A stretch of DNA of 64,000 bases from Mycobacterium deserti (GCF_025345615.1 NZ_JAODWD010000001.1:1-64000); one strand, 5' to 3'; positions 40,158 to 49,427 are shown, counted from the stretch's first letter. A program made the numbers and translations. The notes: a model not told the origin generated them from the sequence alone.

Positions 40158-41347
40158 CAGGCCGACTCCACACTGGCTGTAGCGAGTGTCTCGGCCCGCA
40201 ACGCCGAAAGCGCGTCAGCAACGGCGATGTCACGACCACTCACCTGTTGCTGATAAATCAGGCTGGCCTTGTGCGTGGAATGCCTCAGCCGCGCCATCGT
40301 TTCGACCAAGTTGCCGACTTGAGCTGTCATCGTGCCTGCGAAGTGCCGCAGATCGTGTACGCGCATATCCACGCGACCAATCGCGGCCAGCGCTGGTTTG
40401 AACACATCTTTGGCGAAGACGCGATCATTGACGTGACAGCCGCCGCGCGCCGGTACGAACAGGAGCGAATCCCTCGCTTTGTCAACGTGATTGGCCAAGT
40501 GTGCTTTGATGTCGTCGCGAATGTGGGGCGGGATGACAACTTTAGCGGGCTTGTCGTCTTTGGGTGTGTCGATGATGCATTCTCCGCTCCGGTGCGTAAC
40601 ACCGCGTGCGACTGAGACCACGGTGCAGTCGGCGTCGAAGTCTTTTCGGCGCAGCTCGCTCACTTCGCCGTACCGCAGGCCGCACCACGCGCTAATGAGC
40701 ACCAGGGCGCGGAATCGGGCGTTTCTGGTGTCGCTGCCGAGCTGGTCGGCGATGGCTTCAAGTTCGGGAATGGTCGGCACAACGGCCTGGCGTTTCGTTT
40801 TGGGATTCATCGCACGTTCGATCATGCACGGATTGCGTTCGATCAATCCGTCACGCACGGCGGTATTGCAAACAGTGTTGAGCAACCCGTACGCGTGAGC
40901 GTTGCGCGTCGGGTGGGCGCTGCCCAGGCCCGAATACCACGACCGAATCAATGGCGGGGTCAGGTCGCGCACGGCGTAGGTTCCGAGCTTGGGCGCGATG
41001 TAATTGGCCAGCGATGCCTCTTAGCCGATTCGGGTTCGGGCTTTGAGATTGCGTTCGGCAATGACTGTCTTGGCGTAATCGGCCAGGGTGACGGCTTCGG
41101 CCTTGGTCTCAGCGCTGATGACTTCGGGCGGTTTCCACGACGAGAGCCCCTCATCGCTAGCGGCAGCCTTTTCGATGCGCTCGCGTTCCTTCCCTAGCCA
41201 GCGTTCGGCGATCATTTTCGATTCGAACGTGACCGGCGCGAAGTGCCGCCGCAGATCGGGACCGACGTAAGACGCTTGGAAGCGCGCCGATTTGGTGGGT
41301 TGCTTGCGAATTGATCCCCACTCGCGAGGGTTCTTCTTGCCGGCCAT
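40157..41347 (-). pseudogene. int: Tyrosine integrase interrupted by an in-frame TAA
   Basis: The frame from ATG 41347 (MAGKKNPREWGSIRKQ) stops at TAA 41023-41021 (codon 109). The same frame then continues without shift through EASLANYIAPKLGTYAV to the catalytic domain and ends at 40157, 396 codons in all. Catalytic residues are intact: Arg at codon 225 (WCGLRYGE), HDLRH at 331-335, His 356 and Tyr 365. Related integrases often have Tyr where the stop lies (R-x-x-Y core-binding helix), so a TAC/TAT to TAA change is likely. A GTG at 40972 could start a catalytic fragment lacking the arm-binding domain. Confidence 0.85.
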
Positions 41348-41572
41348 TTCGTACGCAACCCTTCGTGAAATCCCACCGGGTTTGCGGTAGGAATCCTGCG
41401 GCCCTCATTGTTAACCAGCGGGTTTGCCAGCTCACAACGATGATCCAACGATGCAGACAATTCTACCCTGTGTAGGCTGCGCGAAGTGAGCGAGCTTTTG
41501 GAGATTTAAACTGGTTGTGCTGCAGCGTGATTGCAGGTCACGACACATATCGGCGCGGGGACGGGCGGCACT

Positions 41573-41593
41573 TTCGAATCCTGCCGGGGGCAC
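41573..41593 (+). other. attR (right attachment site)
   Basis: Second copy of the 21-bp repeat, identical to 29222-29242. Only the tRNA 3' end is repeated here, so this is not a second tRNA gene. It lies 225 bp upstream of the integrase start; that gap holds no convincing gene and probably contains the integrase promoter and arm sites. Confidence 0.9.
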
Positions 41594-41900
41594 CATCTGA
41601 CCAGGTTCTTTCGTCCGACCACTCTCCCGCTGCAGGCCCTGAAGTGGGCTCAGTGTCACAGGATGTCGCAACTCCGCCCAAAACCTTTCCCGCGCGGTGC
41701 GGCAGGTTCATCGGCTGGACGCTGGCCGAGCTGCCTGTGCTGACCCGGTACCGAAAGCTGCGATATAGGCGGGGCGGGGGGATTCTGTGGTTGCAGGATG
41801 CGGCCACGCGAGCAACCAGCGTTGGCGTCAATTTACTCAAAACGGCTACCGGCCTTCGACGTTGCTTGGTACGGTCCAATTACCATTTTGAACGGGGGAA
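41594..41900. other. Intergenic stretch right of attR, nothing recognised
   Basis: 307 bp between attR and the first chromosomal gene on this side. Open frames on both strands here have no ribosome binding site and no recognisable content. Probably holds the promoter of the 41901 gene. Confidence 0.4.
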
Positions 41901-42296
41901 ATGATGAATCTAAAGATTGCTGGAGTGACTGCTGTGGCAGCTGTGACCGTTATAGGTATGGCGCCATCGGCAAACGCCGATGTGCGACCTGGCTGCGAAT
42001 CGGTGCCCTGGGGTTTCCTCGGCAGCCAAGTACGCATCATCTGCGACGGGCCAATGATGGCCGACGGCAGTTGGATGCGCTTCCGCGTGGTCGGGGTGCC
42101 CGCTCATCAGGTGCCGATACGGACGAGCTGCGGCAGCTACAGCTGCACCACCTCCGGCGGCTACTGGCAGAACGAGCAGATCTTCGAAAAGGTGAAATAC
42201 CCCGTGCGGCCGGAAACAGTGGTGCAGGGTGAGCCCGGCTGGTTGCCGCCGACCTACACCGATCCAGGCGGCTTTACGCCGCTGAACTTCAACTAG
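41901..42296 (+). CDS. Small secreted protein (CDGP-type)
   Basis: 131 residues from ATG 41901 with a GGGGGAA ribosome binding site. Signal peptide at about 1-27 (AGVTAVAAVTVIGMAPSANA). The mature part has four Cys, two in RPGCESVPWGF...IICDGPM and two in RTSCGSYSCTTSGGYW, which probably form disulfides. Mycobacteria have several such short exported CDGP proteins of unknown function. Confidence 0.75.
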   Translation: MMNLKIAGVTAVAAVTVIGMAPSANADVRPGCESVPWGFLGSQVRIICDGPMMADGSWMRFRVVGVPAHQVPIRTSCGSYSCTTSGGYWQNEQIFEKVKYPVRPETVVQGEPGWLPPTYTDPGGFTPLNFN

Positions 42297-42515
42297 CTAC
42301 ACAAACAACTGCGCCTCATCCCCGGCCTGGTGCTTCCGGGCCAGACGCAGGGATGTCCATGTGGCGATCTCCCGGGCCTCCTCAATGCGCCGGCGTGGCC
42401 GACTCCGCTCAGTGAGCGCCTTGCCCCACCGACAGGAAAGTCTCGCCTTCGTTGGCGGGAGTCTGGCTTGCGGGCGATTACCGAGACGCTCGGTGCTCGC
42501 GAGCATTGCAGCCAT
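42297..42515 (-). CDS. Possible short or truncated gene
   Basis: 72 residues ending EIATWTSLRLARKHQAGDEAQLFV. The last 30 codons have the G/C-ending codons of a real gene, and the stop lies immediately after the end of the convergent secreted-protein gene. The first half looks less coding and no ribosome binding site is clear. It overlaps the next plus-strand gene start by 2 bp. It may be the 3' remnant of a longer gene; I do not recognise it. Confidence 0.3.
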   Translation of the reverse strand: MAAMLASTERLGNRPQARLPPTKARLSCRWGKALTERSRPRRRIEEAREIATWTSLRLARKHQAGDEAQLFV

Positions 42516-42870
42516 GACAAATCACACCACCAACAACACATTCAAGGTCCGCATCCTCCTCGCCGCCATCGCAGCGGTCGCTATGCCCGTCATCGGGATA
42601 TTCAGCGCTCAGTCCGCCATGGCCGAACCGAATCAGAGCACGCCCAAGGCGTCCTGCACCTGGAACGGTGCCACGACGAGCGACGGCGGCTTCCACACGG
42701 TGACCAGTGGCACTAGCTGGGCGAAGTACAAGTGCGTCAACGGCACGTGGGTGAAGGACTCGTCGTGTGACGGCAACTGCAACCCGCCGCCGCCGAGGAC
42801 CAACCCGGTCGGCCCGAAAGGTGGGTTGCCCACCCGCGTCCTCGACTCAGCTCAAATCAGCGCCCGGTGA
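42514..42870 (+). CDS. Small secreted cysteine-containing protein
   Basis: 118 residues from ATG 42514; the upstream in-frame part is not protein-like. Signal peptide at about 11-38 (IAAVAMPVIGIFSAQSAMA). The mature protein has Cys in KASCTWNGA, KYKCVNGTW and SSCDGNC, then a Pro-rich end. Unknown function. A strong hairpin follows the gene. Confidence 0.65.
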   Translation: MTNHTTNNTFKVRILLAAIAAVAMPVIGIFSAQSAMAEPNQSTPKASCTWNGATTSDGGFHTVTSGTSWAKYKCVNGTWVKDSSCDGNCNPPPPRTNPVGPKGGLPTRVLDSAQISAR

Positions 42871-42903
42871 GAGGTCGGGTCTCGACGTAATCCAGCCAAC
42901 CCC

Positions 42904-42934
42904 AGGAGCGCTGCAACTCGGTTGCAGCGCTCCT
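42904..42934 (+). terminator. Strong hairpin terminator
   Basis: AGGAGCGCTGCAAC (42904-42917) and GTTGCAGCGCTCCT (42921-42934) form a perfect 14-bp stem with the 3-base loop TCG. It lies 34 bp after the secreted-protein stop. There is no T-run, as is common in mycobacteria. Confidence 0.8.
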
Positions 42935-43014
42935 GCCATGTCACCACGATGCCCCACCCCGGATGGCCGCATCGCGCGGTCGACATTTGCTCAAATCGAC
43001 TAAGCTGGCACTTT

Positions 43015-44733
43015 GTGGCGCAAGAGCTCACAGATGACCGGCGATCGACCGTTGCCGTGTCTGCCGCATCGCGCGCGATCGACCGTTGGCGGATCGGCAG
43101 GGGCTACACCCAGACCAGTGAGTCGCTGGCGATCTACCGCATCCTGTTCGCGCTGACAACCCTGTTCATTCTCGGCCCGGGCCGCCTCGGCGTCGGCGTC
43201 ACATCGGGCGAGGTCGGCGGTGCACCGGCGGGCATGTTCCACCCACCCCTCGGCCCCGCGATATTGCTCACCACCTGGCCATCGGCGGGCGTGATCCTCG
43301 CAGTCGAACTGCTGCTCGTCGCCTCCCTCGGCGCGATCCTCGTCGGGGCCTTCACCCGCACCGCGTCGCTGAGCGCCGCCACCTGCGGGCTGGTCCTGAC
43401 GTCGCTGCTCTACAGCGAGGGCAAGATCGACCACACGATCCTCTGGACCGTCCTTGTTCCGGCGCTGATGGCGTGGACATCCTGGGGCGACACGTGGTCC
43501 GTCGACGCCGGCCGCGAACGCGTTCGACAGCGCGAGGGCTTCCAGTCAGATGCATGCCTGCCCATCGCAGGCATGGCGGTTGCGCTCGGCATCGTGTTCG
43601 CCGGCGCCGCCACCGTGAAGGTGCTGACGGGCTGGCTCGATCCCGGCACGTCCGCCTCGCTGGGCTGGGCGTTCGCGCACGGCGTGCAGATCGGTTTCGG
43701 AGCAGAACCTCCGCTGCCGCTACCCGCCACCCCCACGGTCGTATGGCTCGTCATCGATTACGCCACTGTGATATTCGAGTTCGGCATGCTGATCGCCGCG
43801 ATGCGCCGCGATTGGATGGCGCCGTACCTGTTCGGTGCCGCCGCGCTCTTCCATTCGGGCGCCGCGCTCGTCGGATTTCCAGCCTTCTTCGAGATCATCG
43901 TGGTGTATCTGCTGTTCGTCCGCTACGACGCGGTGGCGCGCCGGTTCAGTCGACCGCTCGGTGCGTTCGGCCGTCTTGCGGCCCGGCGCCCCGTGCTCGT
44001 ATGCGCTGTCGCCGCCTCGGTGCTGGCGCTGTATTCCCTTGCCGCACTGAGAGTCGGCGCGCCGTTGACCGTGGTCCTGGTGTTGGCCTTCGTGGGCGTT
44101 CCGGCGGTAGCGCTCTGGCCGATGGTCGTCGCAATCAGCGCGGGGGTGTACGCGAAGCGCCTCCTCGAACCGGTCGACCGTTCGGGAAACACTCTGCCCG
44201 CGTGGGCATTTCCTACCGCGGCCGCAGTTGTTGCGGCGCATATCTCCGTCATCCTGGCCGTGTCCGAGCCCTACCCGTCGCTGATGGGGCCGTCGTTCAT
44301 GGGCACCTTTGACGACGGACGGGCCATCAACGTCGCCGAACAGCGCTTCTGGGTCGTGGACAACGGCCGCCGTAGCGAGGTGGCCCCGTCGAGCGTCTTG
44401 ATTCCTTCGCGCGGCGGCGCCGTGCAGCTCGGCTCCGTTCGCTTTCCCGGTCCGAACCTCGACAGCAGCGGCCGCGTCATCGCCAACCCCAGCCTGCCGG
44501 ATCGCCTGTCGAACTTTTACCACCACTTCAGCTCAAAGCACCTGCGCGATTACGGTGGTCCGCTGTCGGATGCCGAAAAAGCTTGGATACGGATGAATCT
44601 CGCCGCTCACCACGTTCCATGTGATCGCAACTGTTCGCTCGACGTCGAGTGGCGCAGGCTGTCGTTCGATCGCACGACCGGAGAGCGGTTACTCGAAGAG
44701 ACCGTCGACCGGCGGAGCTACACGCTGCACTGA
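43015..44733 (+). CDS. HTTM-domain integral membrane protein
   Basis: About 572 residues from GTG 43015; an in-frame GTG at 43048 is also possible, and no clear ribosome binding site decides. It has about ten membrane helices, then a soluble C-terminal region of about 130 residues (from FMGTFDDGRAINVAEQRFW). The N-terminal half resembles the HTTM (vitamin K-dependent gamma-carboxylase-like) family: SESLAIYRILFALTTLFILGPG and FPAFFEIIVVYLLFVRYD. Function in mycobacteria is unknown. Confidence 0.7.
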   Translation: MAQELTDDRRSTVAVSAASRAIDRWRIGRGYTQTSESLAIYRILFALTTLFILGPGRLGVGVTSGEVGGAPAGMFHPPLGPAILLTTWPSAGVILAVELLLVASLGAILVGAFTRTASLSAATCGLVLTSLLYSEGKIDHTILWTVLVPALMAWTSWGDTWSVDAGRERVRQREGFQSDACLPIAGMAVALGIVFAGAATVKVLTGWLDPGTSASLGWAFAHGVQIGFGAEPPLPLPATPTVVWLVIDYATVIFEFGMLIAAMRRDWMAPYLFGAAALFHSGAALVGFPAFFEIIVVYLLFVRYDAVARRFSRPLGAFGRLAARRPVLVCAVAASVLALYSLAALRVGAPLTVVLVLAFVGVPAVALWPMVVAISAGVYAKRLLEPVDRSGNTLPAWAFPTAAAVVAAHISVILAVSEPYPSLMGPSFMGTFDDGRAINVAEQRFWVVDNGRRSEVAPSSVLIPSRGGAVQLGSVRFPGPNLDSSGRVIANPSLPDRLSNFYHHFSSKHLRDYGGPLSDAEKAWIRMNLAAHHVPCDRNCSLDVEWRRLSFDRTTGERLLEETVDRRSYTLH

Positions 44734-45087
44734 CTAAGGCTTGCGAGACCGCCCGATGTCCGCACGCGCACCTGCGTTCTACGTACATTCTTTCCGTACG
44801 CGTTACATAGTCACAAAGTTTGCTGAGAACGCGGCATTCATCGACATAACCTGAGTTATGCCCTCATTTGCCAGCAAAGTCATTTGCTTTACTGAGTGAC
44901 AGATGAGGCACCTGTGACTCTTGACCACTCATCGAGGTTGATCGGTTAAGAAGTGGTTTGGAGATTAGCTTGATCAGGGGTTATGTTCTTAACGCGAGAG
45001 TCAATTACATCGACTTCCTGCGCTCTGCGGGACCGATTGGACAACCAGGGGCTCGTACAGAAGATTACTGAGCAATGGGGGTTTCCA
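44734..45087 (+). promoter_or_regulatory. Long upstream region of the secreted glycosidase gene, with two palindromes
   Basis: 354 bp, less G/C-rich than its surroundings. CATAAC-CTGA-GTTATG (44845-44860) and AGCAAA-GTCA-TTTGCT (44873-44888) are perfect palindromes with 4-base centres, 12 bp apart. They could be operators or RNA hairpins. No known riboswitch class was recognised and no ORF looks real. Confidence 0.4.
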
Positions 45088-48000
45088 GTGACGCGACACG
45101 GTAGCTACATCGGACGCGTGGGCGTGTTGGCGGTTGCGCTGGGCGTGGGGTTCGCGGTCGCGTCCCCGACGGGGGTCGCTTGGGCGGAGACGACCGACGC
45201 GACCAGTCCGTCGACGGACGGCACCGCGGACGCCACCAAACCGAACGAGGCGGTAAGCACCGCTCCTGACGGAGATCAGAACTTGGCGGGCCGTACACCA
45301 ACCGCGTCTACTGAGACCGGCGCCACCGCACCGTCTACCGAGCCTCAACCGAAGTCATCGCCGACGGCACAGACTGTCGAGGTCGCACCCGGAGTGGTCG
45401 TGTCGAACTCGGGCGGCGCCACGTCACCTGACGAGGAAAAAGACGAGAAGGAAGACGAGGAAGACGAGGAAGACACCTCCGACGCCGAGGATGACGACGT
45501 CGACCCCGACGAGAAGGTGACGATCTCGGACTCCGACCGCGCCGAGACTACGACAACACCGAAGACGCCGACGACGCAGACGAGCGCCCAGACCGTACGG
45601 GTCGCCGCGGACACCAACGCTTCCAAGGCCCCCGATGATCTGAACATTGCGGCTCCGAAGGCCCCTGCCATCGTCGGGAGCAGGGGCGCGGTGAGCGTCG
45701 CACTCAGCGCACCCTCGCCCCAACGCGTGAGCACGCATCCAATCGCCAGCCCGGTCACCGCTATCGACACAATGCTGCAGACTGTCGTCGCGCCGATCCT
45801 GACCAGCATTTTCGGCGTAGTACCGGGCGCTCCTACGAACTCGCCGCTGAGCTGGGTGCTGCTGGCCGCGGCACGACGCGAAGTGGGCGCACCTGCGACC
45901 GCGAGGATCACGGCTGAGTCGGCGCCCATGCTGATGAGCCTCAGCACAGCCGACGTCAACCTCCCCCCGACGACCGCCGTTGTCTTGGGTACTCCTGCTT
46001 CGGCGACGGGCACTGTCACCGGCCAGGTTGTCGCCACCGACCCCGAGGGCCGCACACTGACCTACTCGGTGGCCACTGCGCCGAGTGGCGGGACACTCGT
46101 GTTCGACAACGCCGCAGCGAAATTCACCTACACACCCACGACGGCGCAACGCATAGCGGCCGCCGTCACGGCGACCACGAACGACACCGTCGCGATGACG
46201 GTCACCGTGTCCGACGGAATCAACAGTGTGGCGACCGTCGTGAACATCCCGGTCAGCGAAGCACCGCTGACCAAGGTGGGCGAGCTCGGAGGCCTCGGTG
46301 ATGCGCACGCGGTCGCCGTCGCAGGCACCCGTGCGTACGTCACCAACAAGGCCGCCGGGACCGTCACAGTGATCGACACGGTCACCAATACCGTCATCAA
46401 AACCCTTGCGGTGGGCGCGAAGCCGGACGGCATCGTCGTCAAGCCCGACGGGACGCAGATCTATGTGATCAGCTCGGAGAGCAACACCGTCACGGCAGTG
46501 AACACTGCCACCGGTGCGGTCGTGAAGACCTTGACGGTCACGAAGCCGAGCGCGGTCGCCATCAGCCCCAGCGGCCAGACTCTCTACGTCACCAGCCTTG
46601 ACGCGGGCACGCTGGTCAAGATTCCCACGGCGTTCTGGAACATGGTCTCGGTCAAGCTGCCGGCGGGTTCGCGCCCGACCGACATCCTCATGAGCCCCGA
46701 TGCGGCCAACATTTACGTCGTTAGCGCCAACGCGACCAGCGGCGGCAACATATCGATGATCGGCGCCGCCTCGTACTCCTCCACATTGATCGCGAATTTC
46801 CCAGGAGCGCCAACAGCTTTGGCGGTCAGCCCCGACAGCAGTCGACTGTTCGTCACGTCGGCCGACGGCAAGGTCAACGCCATCAATATCGCCACCAAGG
46901 CCGTGGTGGGCACGTACAGCGTCGCCGGTGTCCCCGCCGCCGTGACAATCAGCAGGGACGGCAGCACGCTGTTCGTCGCCAGCACCACCGGCGTGGTGTC
47001 GGCCCTCAACGCGACGACCGGTGCGCCGCTCGGCTCGGTTGCGACGCGCACAGCCACGACCCCGATGTCGATTCCGCCGTCGATCACCGCAAGCGCCGAC
47101 GGCAGCCTGCTGTACGTCACTGACGGCGACGCAGGGAAGATGCACATCGTCTCGCTGATCCCGGCTAACAGAACTCCTCAGGCCGGCACGCCGGTTTTCA
47201 ACCCGCCCAACACGACGACCGGTGCGCTCACCGGAAAAGTCGGGGCCATCGACCCCGACGGGGACGTCCTCAAATACACGTTGGCTGCCGCGCCGAAGAA
47301 GGGCACCGTGACCGTGGCCACGGACGGCACGTTCACCTACACACCCACAGCGTCGGCGCGACATGCTGCGGCCAAGATCGGTGCGACGGCTACCGTCACC
47401 ACCGACATATTCACCGTCACCGCGACCGATCCCCGGGGCGCGGCTGTCGTCGCGTCGGTGACGGTCAACATCCTGCCCGCGAACAAAGTTCCCGTGGCGA
47501 GCGTGACGGTGAACGCGCCGAACACCAGCGGCGTCGTCACCGGGTCCGTGACCGCCACCGACGCAGACAACGACGTCCGCGCCTACACGACGGCGACATC
47601 GCCCACGAAGGGCTCGGTCGCCGTCAATCCGACCACGGGGGCGTTCACCTACACGCCGACCGCGGTAGCCCGCCACGCCGCTGCCAAACTCGACGCGCCG
47701 GCCGCTACGAAGTCGGACACGTTCACCGTCAAAGTCGACGACGGCTACGGCGGCGTCGTGACCGCCACGGTCACCGTCACCATCAGTCCGACCAACGCCG
47801 CACCGACCACTCCTACAGTGACCTCGTCGACCAACACGTCCACGGGAGCGGTGACCGGCACCGTCAGATTCGTGGACAGCGACAACGACGCGCTCACCTA
47901 CGCCGCTACACCCGCCACCAAGGGCGCATTCACGATGGCGCCCAACGGCAACTTCACGTATCAGCCGACGGCCGCTTCGCGCGAGGCCGCCTCGGCGGCG

Positions 48001-49386
48001 GGCGCCACGGCGGCCACCAAGACGGACACCGTGACGGTGACCGTGGCCGACGGTTACGGCGGCACCGCCACCCTGACGCTGACCATGAACATCGCTCCAG
48101 CGCTCGGCGGCTTCCAGGCCGGCAACCCGACGCTGGCCATCGGTACCGTGACCGGCAAAGTGACCGGCGCCGCGACCCAAACCGGCGCGCTGAACTACAC
48201 CGTCACCACCGGGCCGACCAAGGGTCTGGTGAAGGTCGATGCGACCACGGGAACGTTCGTCTACGTGCCCAACGTCGACGCCCGCTACACCGCGGCGAAC
48301 ACCACCGGCGTGGACATGGACACCTTCACCGTCGCAGTCACCGACAGCGCCGGTGTCCAGGCGTCGGTGACGGTTTCGGTCGAGGTCGCACCCCCGCAGG
48401 CCAACATGATGGACCAGCGCTCGACGACGATCGCGGTGACCGCGCAGGAGATGTACTTCTTCACGCAGGCCGAGACCGAGACGACGCTCGATCTGCTGAA
48501 GCAGGCCGGTGTCACCGATATCCGGATCCTTGTGCCCTGGATGGGCGTCGAGTACACCGACGACTCGTGGTCATGGGCCAACGTCGACCGCATGGTCAAC
48601 GCTGCCGCGGCCCGCGACATCGAGGTGCTCGCGGTGCTGAACTCGCCGCCGGTCTGGGCGTCGGTGCCCAACGTTCCGGTGCTCGCCGGCCGGCCGGCCG
48701 ATCCGCAGGAATTCGCCGAGTACGCCGGCATGGTTGCCACTCGCTACGCCGGCAAGATCTCGGCATACGAGATCTGGAACGAGCCGAATTACTGGGGGTT
48801 CTGGGCGCCCGGACCGAACGCGGCGCAATACACCGAGCTTCTGAAGGCCGCGTATCCGGTGATCAAGGCCGCTGACCCGAACGCCGTCGTCGTCGCCGGG
48901 TCCGTCGCCTCGGTATTGGACTTCTTCAACATCACGACCAACCCGGTGCGGTTCGTCGAGGAGATGTACGCCGCAGGGGCGGCCGGCTACTTCGACGCGC
49001 TGTCAGTCCACCCCTACCTGTACAGCCTGCAGTTCTCCGATGGCACGAATGTGCAGAACTCGCCGATGGATCAGGTGCAGGACATCTACGCATTGATGGT
49101 CGCCAACGGCGACGGGAACAAGAAGATCTGGGCCACCGAGTACGGCCAGCCGTCGCACCTGGTCTCTGAGGCGAGTCAGACCGAGTTCATCGGTGACTTC
49201 CTGCGGACCTGGCGCACCCTCCCGTACGCCGGACCGGCTTTCATCCAGACCGTCAAGGACAACACCGAAGCGGACGCGAACGCCGCCAACATGGGATTGC
49301 TCCGGACGGACTGGACACCGAAGCCGGCGCTGGGCGAGGTCAGCGCGGTCATCGTCGAGAACCAGAATCTGCGCCTCGGCTTGTGA
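45088..49386 (+). CDS. Large secreted protein: acidic region, Ig-like repeats, YVTN beta-propeller, clan GH-A glycosidase
   Basis: 1432 residues from GTG 45088 (GGGG ribosome binding site). Signal peptide contains YIGRVGVLAVALGVGFAVA, typical of large mycobacterial secreted proteins. A Thr/Pro-rich region with an acidic run (DEEKDEKEDEEDEED) follows. Next come one Ig/VCBS-like module (DNA about 45955-46265), a YVTN beta-propeller of six to seven blades (46265-47160) and four more Ig-like modules (47161-48400), each with a TGxVTG...FTYTPT pattern. The C-terminus (48420-49386) is a glycosidase like GH39/GH5: acid/base Glu in EIWNEPNYW (codon 48781) and nucleophile Glu in WATEYGQPS (codon 49138). 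Substrate unknown. Confidence 0.8.
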   Translation: MTRHGSYIGRVGVLAVALGVGFAVASPTGVAWAETTDATSPSTDGTADATKPNEAVSTAPDGDQNLAGRTPTASTETGATAPSTEPQPKSSPTAQTVEVAPGVVVSNSGGATSPDEEKDEKEDEEDEEDTSDAEDDDVDPDEKVTISDSDRAETTTTPKTPTTQTSAQTVRVAADTNASKAPDDLNIAAPKAPAIVGSRGAVSVALSAPSPQRVSTHPIASPVTAIDTMLQTVVAPILTSIFGVVPGAPTNSPLSWVLLAAARREVGAPATARITAESAPMLMSLSTADVNLPPTTAVVLGTPASATGTVTGQVVATDPEGRTLTYSVATAPSGGTLVFDNAAAKFTYTPTTAQRIAAAVTATTNDTVAMTVTVSDGINSVATVVNIPVSEAPLTKVGELGGLGDAHAVAVAGTRAYVTNKAAGTVTVIDTVTNTVIKTLAVGAKPDGIVVKPDGTQIYVISSESNTVTAVNTATGAVVKTLTVTKPSAVAISPSGQTLYVTSLDAGTLVKIPTAFWNMVSVKLPAGSRPTDILMSPDAANIYVVSANATSGGNISMIGAASYSSTLIANFPGAPTALAVSPDSSRLFVTSADGKVNAINIATKAVVGTYSVAGVPAAVTISRDGSTLFVASTTGVVSALNATTGAPLGSVATRTATTPMSIPPSITASADGSLLYVTDGDAGKMHIVSLIPANRTPQAGTPVFNPPNTTTGALTGKVGAIDPDGDVLKYTLAAAPKKGTVTVATDGTFTYTPTASARHAAAKIGATATVTTDIFTVTATDPRGAAVVASVTVNILPANKVPVASVTVNAPNTSGVVTGSVTATDADNDVRAYTTATSPTKGSVAVNPTTGAFTYTPTAVARHAAAKLDAPAATKSDTFTVKVDDGYGGVVTATVTVTISPTNAAPTTPTVTSSTNTSTGAVTGTVRFVDSDNDALTYAATPATKGAFTMAPNGNFTYQPTAASREAASAAGATAATKTDTVTVTVADGYGGTATLTLTMNIAPALGGFQAGNPTLAIGTVTGKVTGAATQTGALNYTVTTGPTKGLVKVDATTGTFVYVPNVDARYTAANTTGVDMDTFTVAVTDSAGVQASVTVSVEVAPPQANMMDQRSTTIAVTAQEMYFFTQAETETTLDLLKQAGVTDIRILVPWMGVEYTDDSWSWANVDRMVNAAAARDIEVLAVLNSPPVWASVPNVPVLAGRPADPQEFAEYAGMVATRYAGKISAYEIWNEPNYWGFWAPGPNAAQYTELLKAAYPVIKAADPNAVVVAGSVASVLDFFNITTNPVRFVEEMYAAGAAGYFDALSVHPYLYSLQFSDGTNVQNSPMDQVQDIYALMVANGDGNKKIWATEYGQPSHLVSEASQTEFIGDFLRTWRTLPYAGPAFIQTVKDNTEADANAANMGLLRTDWTPKPALGEVSAVIVENQNLRLGL

Positions 49387-49389
49387 GGC

Positions 49390-49427
49390 GTTCGGCCGGG
49401 CCGGATGACTTCCGAGCCCGGCCGAAC
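49390..49427. terminator. Bidirectional hairpin terminator
   Basis: GTTCGGCCGGGC (49390-49401) and GCCCGGCCGAAC (49416-49427) form a perfect 12-bp stem. The 14-base loop adds a further CGGA/TCCG pair. Lies between the convergent glycosidase gene and the small secreted-protein gene. Confidence 0.8.

Larger units (their letters stand above)
29222..41593. mobile_element. Integrated satellite-like or prophage-like element in tRNA-Arg
   Basis: A perfect 21-bp direct repeat starting TTCGAATCCTGCC marks both ends: 29222-29242 (tRNA 3' end plus one base) and 41573-41593. Inside are a tyrosine integrase next to the right end, an excisionase-like HTH, a primase-polymerase/ATPase, a motif cluster like an origin, a capsid-like gene with small basic proteins, and cargo genes. 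No portal, large terminase, protease or tail genes were seen. The 12,372-bp size and content resemble phage satellites and the M. tuberculosis phiRv1/phiRv2 elements. The integrase is broken by a stop codon, so the element may be fixed. Confidence 0.9.

Noticed and set aside
41573..41593. Second tRNA-Arg gene at the right end of the element
   Set aside because: Only the 3' 20 bases of the tRNA plus one base are repeated; D arm and anticodon arm are absent. It is attR.
41515..41904. Plus-strand open frame across attR
   Set aside because: It spans the attachment site, has no ribosome binding site or recognisable content, and overlaps the start of the real secreted-protein gene.
45424..48180. 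918-codon minus-strand open frame inside the glycosidase gene
   Set aside because: It is an Arg/Gly-rich antisense shadow of a high-GC gene. The plus-strand frame has the signal peptide, repeats and catalytic motifs.
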